Origin: Clostridiales bacterium
GTDB taxonomy: Bacteria > Bacillota > Clostridia > Christensenellales > Aristaeellaceae
DNA: 39,435 nt
Direction: 5' to 3'
Assembly: GCA_015056155.1 (NCBI GenBank)
Contig: SVGU01000020.1
Coordinates: 1-39,435, forward strand
Shown: piece after piece, positions 27,001 through 34,063 of the stretch
How the letters are laid out: each line of letters opens with the position of its first letter
Numbering within the stretch: the first letter of the stretch is position 1
The notes under the pieces: model-generated
What the model was told of the DNA's origin: nothing
Seen by the model: the letters and a program-made list of their open reading frames with translations, nothing else
The model's database searches: none
Made by a program: the position numbers and the translations under genes

Positions 27001-30000
27001 GATGATCACGAGTGGGTCAGCAGCAACGAAGACGTCGCCACCGTCGATGAAAGCGGTCACGTCCGGGTCACCGGCGAAGGCGAATGCGTGATCACCCTGA
27101 ACTGCACGACCGAGAACGGCGCCTACTCCGCCTCCTGTGCCCTCCACGTGGCCTGGGGCGAGTGGACGCTGAAGGAGCTGCATCTGGACGACGTCCTCGT
27201 CGTAGGCGACACCTACAACGCCGGCTTCGGCATCGACACCACCTACGGCGCATGGCCTGACACCATCGAGCTGACCGCGGACAGCGATCTGGTGACCATC
27301 GAGGATCATCAGGTCACCGCCGTCAAGCCCGGCACCGTCGTCATCACCGCCACCGCGGCCCGGGGCGATGAGGTGCAGACCGTCACCAAGACCGTGAAGG
27401 TCGTCGAGCCGGTCGTGCGCCTGAACACCTCCAGCCTTGAGTTGCGTGCCGGCTACTCCGCCCCGCTGACCGTCACCCCCGCTACCGGCAGGGAGATCAG
27501 CAGCATCCAGTGGAGCAGCAGCGACATGGCTCTGCTGACCGTCTCCGATTCCGGCGTGCTCAGCGCCGCCGCGGACGAAGGCCAATACGGCGACAGCGGC
27601 CTCTTCGACGTCACCGCTTCCATCACCCTCACGGACGGCACGACCCATTCCCTCACCTGCTCCGTGCAGGTCATCCGCGACTGCGACGTCGGCCTCTCCA
27701 TGGAGATGGACAGCTACCGCGAAATGAACATCCTCTGCGAGGAAATGCTCGAGCTGCAGCTGGATACCAACGCCGAAGACGACGAGGTCACCATCGAGTG
27801 GAGCAGCAGCTCCGACTCCGTGACCGTGACGCCCGTTGACGACCGGAACACCCGGGTGAAGCTGGCCGTATGCGGTCCCGAGAGCACACACATCACCTGC
27901 ACCGTCCGCATCGGCAGCCTCATCGAAGACAGCCGCACCTGCTACATTTACGTCCCCAGCTACAGCTTCGACCTCTCCTTCCAGAACGACCTGTATGAGC
28001 TGCACCTGGAACGCGTCGACGAGGATGCATGGCTGAACGTCAACGCCGATAATGTCGGCTATGACGCCATCACCGTTGTCAGCAGCGATCCCGGCGTCGT
28101 GCGCGCCCACGTTGTCAACGACCGGGTGAAGATGATCCCCGTCAGCGAAGGCTCCGCCACCCTGACCGTCACCATGACCCGCTCCTTCCTGTCCGCCAGC
28201 GACACCCTGGAGGTGCTCGTCACCGGCAGGCCGATGGAGCTGTCCTGCAGCAGCCTGGAACTGACCGTCGGCGAAAGCCGCGTGGTCGTTCCCGTGCTGG
28301 GCGAGGGCGAGGTCATGAACCGGCATGCCCGCTATTACTGGAGCAGCAACGACAGCGTGGCCGTCGTGAACGGAGACGGCGTCATCCATGCGGTGAGCAC
28401 CGGCACGGCCGTCATCACGCTGGATACGGAGATCGACTTCGATCCCGACGACGGCGAGGAGAATTACACTTACGCCCGCGCGCAGTGCACCGTGACCGTC
28501 ACCGATCCGCAGAATCCCCTGACGCTCAGCGACACCAGCATTGCGCTGGAATGGAACGCCACGCATCAGCTCAAGGCCCTGTGGAACGGTACGGAAATCA
28601 CCGACGTGGTCTGGAGCAGCAGCAGCGACAGCCAGGTTTCTGTCTCCGCAACGGGTATGGTGTTCATGCTCGGCGAGTACACTGAGCATCATCGCAGCTA
28701 CATCACCGCCACCGTCGAGCGCGACGGGGAAACCTACACCGCGACCTGCATGGTCTGCGGCAAGATGACCGCCGAGCGCATCGAAGCGCCCAGGGCCATG
28801 AACCTGAACGTCGGCGACTTCGGCCACCTCCCCATCGTCCTGAGCGGCGGTGCGGATACCGACGGCTGCACCCTGACCGTCACCAGCGACAACGAAGCCA
28901 TCGCCCGCATCGCCGAGGACGGCCACACCGTGGAGGCCCTCGCCTCCGGTACGGCAGCCATCACGATCGTGGCGAAGAACCAGAGCGGCGAGATCGTGGC
29001 GACCCACACCTGCATGGTGTACGTCGAAACGGAGCTTCCCGAATTGGAGCGCATCAGCTTCAACCGCGACGTCTACTTCATCACCGTGGCAGCCACCGAC
29101 GAAGACTCCTCGGATTGCGCCATCCACACCGGCCCCTACGTCGTTCCCAGCTCGGTCTGGGATTTCGGCAACCTCGAGATCACCGCGGAGGATCCCTCGG
29201 TGGTCGAGGTCGATGGCCACGTGATCCGCGGTCTGAAGCCCGGCTCCACCACCATCACCCTGTCCCATCCCATGTACCCCGGCCAGACGGACACCGCCAC
29301 GGTCTACGTCTTCGACCTGAACCCGACCATGGATCACGAGAGCATCCGCGTGGGTGAACTGATGACCCTGAGCGTGTCGCTGGATGATATCCCTGAGGAA
29401 TACATCCAGAGCGCCTACTGGTGGAACGGCGAGTACGAGGTACGCTTTGCCGGCGGCGGCTGGAACACCTGGCTCCTGCGCGGCCACAACGCCGGTTGGG
29501 CCTATACCGAGTTCCATCTCGACCTGCCCGACGCCCACTTCTCCCGTGTGTTCTCCTTCGAGGTGGAGGGCTCCGAATATCTGCTGAACAACTCGGACTA
29601 CTTCCTGGAGCCGGATAACGAATTCTATCTGCATCCGGAATTCGACTGCGAAGATCCTGTCTGGTCCAGCAGCAACGACGAGATCGCCACGGTCGATGAA
29701 TTCGGCACCGTCCGTACGGTCGCCTACGGCGAATGCGACGTCACGCTGAACTGCACCGTGGACGGCGAGCCTGTCACCGCGGTCTGCCACGTGAGCGTCA
29801 TCGACGCCGAATGGCACATCTCCGACATCGAGATCAGCCATATCATCTGCCTGGGCGATTTCCACTCCCCCAACATCGTTTACTTCTCCTACGGCGGCGC
29901 GTTCCCGGACAGCATCGAGTGGAGCACCAGCGACAGCTCCATCCTCGTCTACAACGAGGAGGACGATTCCTTCGAGCCCCTGAAGCCCGGCACGGTCGAC

Positions 30001-30633
30001 ATCATCCTCACCGCCACCGAGGGCGAACAGGTGGAGACCTTCACCAAGACGGTCTACGTCGTGGAGCCTGCGGTGCGCCTGATCTCTACGTATCCCAACC
30101 TGCGCCCCGGCGCGGGCGAGTATCTCGACCTGCTCGTCGCCTCCGGCCGCAGCGTGAAAAGCGCTGTCTGGAGCACGGCGGACGCCGATACGCTCACCGT
30201 GGCAGAGGACGGCTTCTTCAGCATGAGCATGGACGCCGAGCCCGGCAGCAGCACCCCCTTCACCGTGGTGGTCACGCTGGACGACGACTCCGTGCACACG
30301 CTGAGCGGCTGGTACTACTGCCTGCAGCCCCATGAGCTCGAATTCGGCATCTGGCCGAACGAGGATGCCGTCTATCTGGAGCTGGGCTCCACCGGCGGCG
30401 CCTCGGTCTCCATGTGGACCAACGCGGCAGAGCACGAAACGAGCCTCACGTGGATCTGTCCCGATCCGCAGATCGTCCAGCTGGGCGAGCAGAACGAGCG
30501 CATCAATTACGCCATCGACCTGACGCCCGTGAGCGAGGGAGAGACCTCCCTCTACTGCATCCTGGAGATCGGCGAAGGCGAATACTACCAGAGCCACATG
30601 GTGGAGATCCCCCTGGTGGTCACCGCGCCCTGA
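21037..30633 (+). CDS. Giant secreted LRR and Ig-like (Big_2-type) repeat protein
   Basis: This is a 3198-residue protein. The signal peptide is residues 1-23 (ALA/V). Residues 28-225 are BspA-type LRR (LPGELQAIEAEAFAGDKSL, LPDTVKDIGDRAFAD). The remainder is a chain of bacterial Ig-like domains with the recurring core WSSxDxxVAxVDxxGxVxAxxxGxAxITxT, as in Big_2 domains of intimins and surface adhesins. A long super-repeat is visible: VVSSDxGVV recurs at residues 615, 1481 and 2348 (866-867 apart), and V(V/I)EPxVRx at 313, 1262, 2123 and 3009. The chain therefore holds three full super-units plus a partial one. No LPXTG, transmembrane anchor, SLH or cell-wall-binding domain is seen at the C-terminus (EIPLVVTAP). 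AAGGAGG lies before the ATG. The likely role is a surface fibre or adhesin (inference). The gene uses no TTA, CTA or TCA codon. Confidence 0.92.
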   Translation: MKRFLAILLSAMLLLMPVSDALAVVRLPGELQAIEAEAFAGDKSLSGVLTLPDTVKDIGDRAFADTDLFALRMPADVQRIGSDIVSGADVLYVEIPSESVSIAADALAGTKYVISPPGSVLGAVSQDINWLDIDMVFTSGGFVYHYTDTYRNAAVLLFPSQPGLSGEYTVPASVNGAQVVALDSCAFWGLDGLTKVFVHEDVGMPEATYGWADELEIVLTNDEIAPVLPDDDREKMQFFFDHDEVVLHPGDVFWLSLGDSFDGEWSAHSSDDAVATLSTDCRVDAHGIGDASVTLWIENEAIVYYATATVHVVEPDVSITQDFTEVTLREGEVTSPNWDVSSSSYNPSFEYVFETSDDSVITHDTFGIITGVGAGEATATLRILSGGEELISASVDVTVVSSELTLSHAMLWAYDGFEYQLALESELPEGAAVAWSSTNEEILVDEDGTVVIACTEGSEGGNGTVDCTVTYSDGSTATASCYINYGIYDVSFDGFDGPFCMNVGDVAERPISAWVTTFPVDQEKIEVTLTSSDPSVVQTDGVRTMTAVGAGTATLTLTIRFMDREDSATYEVEVDHAVLRFYPEILDINLSVESGEQDIHFGYESNAPLHRLSVVSSDTGVVKAYMTGDRLRFVPVSAGEATVTVTMGIYGDEVSETVNVSVYGYIFSLSQSEATLAVGESIRLFPVLEDGLEMDYNGYSSYWSSNDEIVSVDGNGYVSALSAGSAMIYFDAYINDAYSRAYCEITVTDDAAALTLNHTALAMAQGEQVQLKAYLHGTEVAGSWSVQDSGLYVSPDGLLTLRHDWPEDYSTYVVCTVEADGQTYTASCRVSGRAADALLQCPGMFLMEEGDYENVWANFSTTNPDESYTIRRTSSDESIAYFPYGGSDPTLEAVGEGECIITVDLLNSAGETVATRTCVVRVGLGAPELERLEFARDAYYITTFEDNRTATYLDPILEPTTAWNMADVTITSSDESVAVVDGHEVYAVSPGTATLTLTHEAYPGVSDTATVYVFDPEFTISAETVQSGETVTFAVTGMPEGCAPSISWETDAAYMTYVDGGWDSLTVRTRSQTDEVNVDVRVTLPDLEFWYKFVFSITGESMLLNMSDLIIEPGKGESLWSDFSSWNQVWSSTDENVATVDDGGYVTAVAYGECDIVLECETDNGPCTVSCHVTVEEGEWKLNDLNLPPFMVVGDAYSFDMDIYATRYAWPAEFLWSLDDESLVRMTEDGRYLALKPGVLTVTVTAIEGEQVESVSKAVRIVEPAVRFAQTQMDIRPGIPFEPAFITASGKEIESIVWSISDEQLLSIGEDNVVTALAESGICTVTAKVTLNDGTTHNLSATYRIIPDEEIYFNAWLNDSFVHLRVTETCDVSLFFDTNAWEEDIDITWTCGNDNIVIEECYGYAGSDVRVRAVANGGTSTLYCTVTVGGDTQEFEIDLEIESAALSIDIEHAEMGLPIGDTNECMAWYESNLPIDVLYVSSSDPDVVRVSMIHNRIIMTAVGEGNAVITATVGARGFSRYDTMSVTVDGSSFSLNKSEAAMMVNAILQLDPVLSADQYLEPDSISFNSSDPTIAYVNGNGQVTALRPGVARIRMSAIINGMPAIADCIVTVTDSTCPLTLNASCIRLATSETYQLKALWNGSEISDVVWSADTSAVTISRTGLVTMQHTWTETHLGYITATVERDGVTYTASCMLTGRYPEVTVQCESAIFLNVYDYYWFNPYFSTTVDYGELSVRCVSSNESILEVKGEQELYARAAGSCDVTLQLVTDDDVVVYENRIPVYIASDLPALEYIDFGADTYYLSLTNNNSAHLDPHAVPTLYREYGEVVMTSSDESVAIIQDDQVFAVGEGTATISIYNTLAPDQPGTAVVHVYDWQVSPDHVETGLNELVTLTVTGLEDMPVRHLRWNYDNWMLKHVTETANSITFRTMHPGEVYIEAVVELPDQALNAYTQIIITGMYDDFLPLNMTDAYVEPGHEFDLWPEFGADDHEWVSSNEDVATVDESGHVRVTGEGECVITLNCTTENGAYSASCALHVAWGEWTLKELHLDDVLVVGDTYNAGFGIDTTYGAWPDTIELTADSDLVTIEDHQVTAVKPGTVVITATAARGDEVQTVTKTVKVVEPVVRLNTSSLELRAGYSAPLTVTPATGREISSIQWSSSDMALLTVSDSGVLSAAADEGQYGDSGLFDVTASITLTDGTTHSLTCSVQVIRDCDVGLSMEMDSYREMNILCEEMLELQLDTNAEDDEVTIEWSSSSDSVTVTPVDDRNTRVKLAVCGPESTHITCTVRIGSLIEDSRTCYIYVPSYSFDLSFQNDLYELHLERVDEDAWLNVNADNVGYDAITVVSSDPGVVRAHVVNDRVKMIPVSEGSATLTVTMTRSFLSASDTLEVLVTGRPMELSCSSLELTVGESRVVVPVLGEGEVMNRHARYYWSSNDSVAVVNGDGVIHAVSTGTAVITLDTEIDFDPDDGEENYTYARAQCTVTVTDPQNPLTLSDTSIALEWNATHQLKALWNGTEITDVVWSSSSDSQVSVSATGMVFMLGEYTEHHRSYITATVERDGETYTATCMVCGKMTAERIEAPRAMNLNVGDFGHLPIVLSGGADTDGCTLTVTSDNEAIARIAEDGHTVEALASGTAAITIVAKNQSGEIVATHTCMVYVETELPELERISFNRDVYFITVAATDEDSSDCAIHTGPYVVPSSVWDFGNLEITAEDPSVVEVDGHVIRGLKPGSTTITLSHPMYPGQTDTATVYVFDLNPTMDHESIRVGELMTLSVSLDDIPEEYIQSAYWWNGEYEVRFAGGGWNTWLLRGHNAGWAYTEFHLDLPDAHFSRVFSFEVEGSEYLLNNSDYFLEPDNEFYLHPEFDCEDPVWSSSNDEIATVDEFGTVRTVAYGECDVTLNCTVDGEPVTAVCHVSVIDAEWHISDIEISHIICLGDFHSPNIVYFSYGGAFPDSIEWSTSDSSILVYNEEDDSFEPLKPGTVDIILTATEGEQVETFTKTVYVVEPAVRLISTYPNLRPGAGEYLDLLVASGRSVKSAVWSTADADTLTVAEDGFFSMSMDAEPGSSTPFTVVVTLDDDSVHTLSGWYYCLQPHELEFGIWPNEDAVYLELGSTGGASVSMWTNAAEHETSLTWICPDPQIVQLGEQNERINYAIDLTPVSEGETSLYCILEIGEGEYYQSHMVEIPLVVTAP

Positions 30634-30751
30634 CCCATAATGCGATGAAGCAGCATGATCCCATGCAGCTGATCCCGCATGAATGCTGAGGGGACGGACC
30701 CGGAGCATCGCTTTCGCGGTCCTTTCCCCGGCGTTCCGGACTAACAAAAGT

Positions 30752-30794
30752 ATCCCCCTTGCAGCTCCAAAGGCCGCAAGGGGGATATGTTTTT
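30752..30794. terminator. Bidirectional intrinsic terminator between convergent genes
   Basis: ATCCCCCTTGC (30752-30762) pairs with GCAAGGGGGAT (30776-30786), followed by ATGTTTTT on the plus strand and ACTTTTG on the minus strand. It serves the giant gene (plus) and the cupin gene (minus). Confidence 0.9.
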
Positions 30795-30812
30795 CTGTTC
30801 CAACAGGCTCTC

Positions 30813-31292
30813 TTATGCGAAGAACGCCTCCGCCGCAGGGCACTGCGTAATGACCTCTTCCTTCGTCAGGATGCGGTAATGCTCATACATGAATTCCGGC
30901 ACGCACACGCAGGAGCAGAGCATCGCGCCCTTCACGGGCTGTCCCTGCGCATCGCGGACATGACGCGCGCCAAAGACCGCTCCGGCGGGCATCAGCACGC
31001 AGGGCTGCGCCCCCTCGCCCATGCCCAGGCGCTCGACCTTCAGTTCGCCGCCGGGAACATACGACCACAGTTCCACATCCGGCCCGGCATGCCACAGCCA
31101 GTACTCATCCGCATCCAGGACATGGAAGTCGGAGGTCTCGTCGTCATTGAGCAGGTAGTAGATCACGCCATGGGGCGGCCGTGTACCGTCGGAGACAAAG
31201 CCCTCCCGGTACAGCTCGCGGAATGCGCCGCCCTCAACATGGGGCGCAAGATTGAAGCGGGCGATCAGCTCCGCCGCGGTGGGATACGTCAT
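30813..31292 (-). CDS. DUF985-type cupin protein
   Basis: This is a 159-residue small cytoplasmic protein of the cupin superfamily, DUF985 (Cupin_5) type. The signature HVEGGAFRELYR is at 18-29, followed by GVIYYLLNDDETSDFHVLDADEYWLWHAG, in which His and Glu positions suit a metal-binding or sugar-binding cupin barrel, and VLMPAGAVFGAR. The function of the family is not established. ATG 31292 is chosen over 31310 because AAGGAG lies 8 nt upstream and would be inside the coding region otherwise. It is 24 nt after the Pro/Thr-linker gene, so the two are probably co-transcribed. Confidence 0.88.
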   Translation of the reverse strand: MTYPTAAELIARFNLAPHVEGGAFRELYREGFVSDGTRPPHGVIYYLLNDDETSDFHVLDADEYWLWHAGPDVELWSYVPGGELKVERLGMGEGAQPCVLMPAGAVFGARHVRDAQGQPVKGAMLCSCVCVPEFMYEHYRILTKEEVITQCPAAEAFFA

Positions 31293-31316
31293 GGTGCATT
31301 CTCCTTTCATAGGGGA

Positions 31317-32534
31317 TCATTGCAGCTCAAACGAGGTTTTGACCGCGTGCCTGCCGTCGATGGACAGGGACACGTTATACCAGCCGGAGGTGAGACTTGC
31401 ATGCTCCTGCAGGGTCAGCAAAGCCTCCGTCAGGTCGAAGGTGCAGGCCGTCGTATCGGCGGATTGCAGGCACAGCGTCCCGTCCCCGCCGAGGGAGAGC
31501 GCCGCACCGTTGGGCGCCTTGATCGTCAGGGTGTAGTGCACGTCCCGGTCGGCATTCAGCCGCTGATGGGACAGGCGGAACTCCAGCACGCAGGCGCGGC
31601 CGCCGTCATTCATCCACGCCAGGACCTGCCGGATGGGCTGGCCCTGAATGCTCGTGCGGATCTTCGGGTCAGCGGCGTCCACGGCATTGATGCTCATCGC
31701 GGCAAGCTGCAGGCTGTACTTGCCCAGCGGATCGGCCTTCGGCGTCCGGTACGGGAGAATGACCGCCGTTTCCGGATCGAAGCTGCCGATAAAGAAGCAG
31801 ATATTGTAAGTATGCTCCGGCACGAAATGGTCGAAGACCGCGCTGGTCCCGGCCGCCTGCCGCTCCTGATACACGGCATCATCAGAGAGCTCGTCATCCG
31901 CATCCGCAATACGGACGCTGCAGTCCTCCGTGCCGTTCCAGGTAATTTGAAGCCTGCCGTCCGTCACAGCCGCCTTCATGCCGTCGATGCGGAGCGCGGG
32001 TGCGGGCGTGGGCGACGGCGTCGCGGTAGGCGTAGCCGTCGGCGTGGGCGACGGCGTTGCGGTAGGCGTAACAGTCGGCGTGGGCGACGGCGTTGCGGTA
32101 GACGTAGCCGTCGGCGTGGGCGACGGCGTCGCGGTGGGCGTAGCCGTCGGCGTGGGCGACGGCGTCGCGGTGGGCGTGGCTGTCGGGGTGGCCGTGGGCG
32201 TCCCCGTCGGCGTGGTCGTTTCCGTTACCGCAGGCATGACGCTCGCCGTGGGCGTAATGACCGCCGTCTGCTCAGGAGACGAGGTCAGATCGGCAACGGC
32301 AGTCACCCCTGAAACGGACAGCTGCGAGGATCGCTCCTGCGGCGCTCTTTCGGGGAGCAGCAGCATGCAGGCCAGCGCGATCGCCACGATCGTCATGATC
32401 CCCGTGAGGACCCATGGCAGCACAGCCGGACGGGCGCTGCGGGCATTTGTCTGCGCCCCGGCCGCCGGGAATTTCGCGGATCCGTCCGCCGCGGTCCCGA
32501 CCCGGCGCTTGGTGCTTCCCTGCGTCGGCTCCAT
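31317..32534 (-). CDS. Membrane-anchored protein with Pro/Thr-rich linker, unknown function
   Basis: This is a 405-residue protein with an N-terminal cytoplasmic tail of about 38 basic residues, one membrane helix (about 40-60) and a long extracellular part. Residues 108-179 are a Thr/Pro/Ala/Ser linker made from 12-residue units (TATPSPTPTATP type), encoded by a 36-bp tandem repeat. The C-terminal 225 residues form two beta-sandwich-like segments, the first (LRIDGMKAAVTDGRLQITWNG) resembling a fibronectin-III fold. No enzyme motif is seen. ATG 32534 is chosen because AGGTGG lies 4 nt upstream and an extended -10 promoter is 34 nt before it; the longer frame to 32714 covers that promoter and is rejected. 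It could be a sensor or matrix-binding protein. Confidence 0.8.
   Translation of the reverse strand: MEPTQGSTKRRVGTAADGSAKFPAAGAQTNARSARPAVLPWVLTGIMTIVAIALACMLLLPERAPQERSSQLSVSGVTAVADLTSSPEQTAVITPTASVMPAVTETTTPTGTPTATPTATPTATPSPTPTATPTATPSPTPTATSTATPSPTPTVTPTATPSPTPTATPTATPSPTPAPALRIDGMKAAVTDGRLQITWNGTEDCSVRIADADDELSDDAVYQERQAAGTSAVFDHFVPEHTYNICFFIGSFDPETAVILPYRTPKADPLGKYSLQLAAMSINAVDAADPKIRTSIQGQPIRQVLAWMNDGGRACVLEFRLSHQRLNADRDVHYTLTIKAPNGAALSLGGDGTLCLQSADTTACTFDLTEALLTLQEHASLTSGWYNVSLSIDGRHAVKTSFELQ
32010..32189 (+). repeat. Five tandem copies of a 36-bp repeat (Pro/Thr linker coding)
   Basis: Copies start at 32010, 32046, 32082, 32118 and 32154, each beginning GGGCGACGGCGT and differing from each other at a few positions. 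They encode the extracellular linker on the minus strand, so copy-number change keeps the reading frame. Confidence 0.9.
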
Positions 32535-32567
32535 CCTGCCACCTGCCTTTCGTACATCAGATAATCC

Positions 32568-32573
32568 ATTATA
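32568..32573 (-). promoter_or_regulatory. Promoter (extended -10) of the Pro/Thr-linker and cupin genes
   Basis: The minus strand reads TG-G-TATAAT, a perfect extended -10, without a clear -35. It is divergent from the luxS promoter, about 70 bp away. Confidence 0.6.
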
Positions 32574-32621
32574 CCACAGCCCGTCCGGCGCGTCCATCGG
32601 AATTTGTCCTGCCATTATCCC

Positions 32622-32651
32622 TTGCCCGCAGCAGGGTACCTGTGCTATAAT
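32622..32651 (+). promoter_or_regulatory. Promoter of luxS
   Basis: TTGCCC (32622-32627), an 18-bp spacer and TATAAT (32646-32651) with TG-C immediately upstream (extended -10). The -10 is 31 nt before the ATG. Confidence 0.75.
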
Positions 32652-32682
32652 GAGCCGAATCAACATCAGGAGGCCGCAAGAC

Positions 32683-33165
32683 ATGCTGGAAAAGATCGCA
32701 TCCTTCACCATCAATCACGATACCCTGACGCCCGGACTGTACGTGTCCCGCATCGACGGCGACTGCGTGACCTACGACCTGCGCTGCAAGTGGCCCAACC
32801 GGGGCGATTATCTCCCCCAGGCGGCGCTGCATACCATCGAGCATCTGGTGGCGACCTATGTGCGCTCCACCGGCCGCTATCCCGAGGACGTCTCCTCGGA
32901 TCAGGTGGTGTACTTCGGCCCCATGGGCTGCCGCACGGGCTTCTACCTGATCGTGCGCGATGCGGTCAGCCGTCAGCAGGTGATCGAGCTGGTGAAGGCA
33001 GCCTTCGCCTTCGCCGCGTCCTTCGAGGGCGATATCCCCGGCGCAAAGCAGATCGAATGCGGCAACTATCTGGAGCACGACCTCCCCGGCGCAAAGGCGG
33101 AGGCAGCGGCCTACGCAGCAGTGCTGGCGAACTGCACGCCCGAAACGATGGCGTACCCGGACTGA
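32683..33165 (+). CDS. luxS: S-ribosylhomocysteine lyase LuxS
   Basis: This 160-residue metalloenzyme cleaves S-ribosylhomocysteine to homocysteine and DPD, the precursor of autoinducer 2, in the activated methyl cycle. The metal-binding HTIEH (50-54; usually HTLEH) and the third ligand Cys126 in ECGNY are present. The catalytic Cys83 is in GPMGCRTGFYL, and the N-terminus carries the usual SFTINHDTLTPGLYVSR. AGGAGG lies 9 nt upstream of ATG 32683; the open frame extends far upstream but covers the promoter. It is followed after 18 nt by a phosphoesterase gene in the same transcript. No pfs (nucleosidase) neighbour is seen. Confidence 0.97.
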   Translation: MLEKIASFTINHDTLTPGLYVSRIDGDCVTYDLRCKWPNRGDYLPQAALHTIEHLVATYVRSTGRYPEDVSSDQVVYFGPMGCRTGFYLIVRDAVSRQQVIELVKAAFAFAASFEGDIPGAKQIECGNYLEHDLPGAKAEAAAYAAVLANCTPETMAYPD

Positions 33166-33183
33166 CCGCACAGGAGGGATAGC

Positions 33184-33882
33184 ATGAGGATCGCACTGGT
33201 GGGCGACCTGCACGGCAACTTCGTGGCCACGCAGGCGCTGGACAAGGAGCTGCAGCGGCAGCGGATCGACGAGATCTGGTTCCTGGGCGACGCGGTCGGC
33301 AAGGGTCCCCAAAACGCCGAAACCTGCGACTGGGTGCGGAGGAACTGCACCCTGTGCGTGGGCGGCAACTGGGATTACGGCATCGGCGGCAAGGAGTTTT
33401 CGGAGGACGGCTACTTCTGGGCGCAGCTGGGCGAGGAGCGCATGGCGTGGCTCAACGGCCTGCCCCGGGAGGAGGAGCGCTGGATCAGCGGTGTCCATTT
33501 CCGCCTGTTCCACGGCCGCCCGGTCACGCCGCTGATCAGCGTGCAGGCCGATAAAGCCGTGTTCTCCGAGGTTTTCCGCGCCAACGGCAGGAACTTCACC
33601 GGCATCGCCTTCGCGGACAGCCACCGCCCCTTCGTGCGGACGCTGGCGGAGGGCTATGCGCTCAACACCGGCAGCGTCGGCAACAGCCTGGGCGTGCCCA
33701 ATGCCCATGCGGTCATCATCGAGGGCGACCTCGGCAGCCGGGAGCGCGCTCCCCTGACGATGACGGTGCTGTCCGTCCCCTACGACAACGAGGCCGCGGC
33801 CGATCTGGCCCGCCGGGATACCGCCCTGCCCCACCGGGAGTCCTTCATCAACGAGGTGCTCACCGGCGTGTATTCCCGCTGA
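33184..33882 (+). CDS. Calcineurin-like metallophosphoesterase (YfcE/MJ0936 type)
   Basis: This is a 232-residue cytoplasmic predicted phosphoesterase. Metal-site motifs: MRIALVGDLHGNF (D8, H10), FLGDAVGKGP (D36), GGNWD (N62, W63, D64), FRLFHGRP and a C-terminal ADSHRPF followed by NTGSVGN. Most relatives have GNHD and GHTHxP; here the first His is Trp and the first His of the second motif is Asp. The enzyme may therefore have altered metal or substrate handling, or may simply belong to a subfamily with these changes. GGAGG lies before the ATG, 18 nt after luxS. The substrate is unknown. Confidence 0.88.
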   Translation: MRIALVGDLHGNFVATQALDKELQRQRIDEIWFLGDAVGKGPQNAETCDWVRRNCTLCVGGNWDYGIGGKEFSEDGYFWAQLGEERMAWLNGLPREEERWISGVHFRLFHGRPVTPLISVQADKAVFSEVFRANGRNFTGIAFADSHRPFVRTLAEGYALNTGSVGNSLGVPNAHAVIIEGDLGSRERAPLTMTVLSVPYDNEAAADLARRDTALPHRESFINEVLTGVYSR

Positions 33883-33925
33883 GGCAGCCGGTCTGCATCC
33901 CGAATTGCACATCAATACTTCGACG

Positions 33926-33950
33926 CCACCCGCCCGCCGGGTGGTTTTTT
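33926..33950 (+). terminator. Intrinsic terminator of the luxS operon
   Basis: CCACCCG (33926-33932) pairs with CGGGTGG (33938-33944), followed by TTTTTT, 44 nt after the phosphoesterase stop. Confidence 0.92.
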
Positions 33951-34011
33951 CGTATTCCCGCAGAAAAGATATCCACAGCTTCTCCCCTGAAGCGCCTTTT
34001 CTCCGCACCAC

Positions 34012-34060
34012 AAAAGGCAGGCCGCCGTGAGCTTCCGCCCCGCAGCGACCCGCCTGTGCC
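34012..34060 (-). terminator. Possible terminator of the GNAT gene
   Basis: On the minus strand GGCACAGGC can pair with GCCTGCC (bulged) and is followed by TTTTG, 3 nt after the GNAT stop. The stem is imperfect and the loop is long. Confidence 0.4.
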
Positions 34061-34063
34061 CGT

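Noticed and set aside
30660-30735. A GGACC...GGTCCTTT hairpin after the giant gene
   Set aside because: The stem is about 5 bp with a long loop. The much stronger terminator at 30752-30794 follows.
20905-30843. A continuous 3312-codon frame on the minus strand opposite the giant gene
   Set aside because: It is exactly codon-aligned with the sense gene, and its product is a low-complexity Gly/Asp/His/Val-rich chain without domain, signal or ribosome binding site. It follows from the avoidance of TTA, CTA and TCA in the sense gene.
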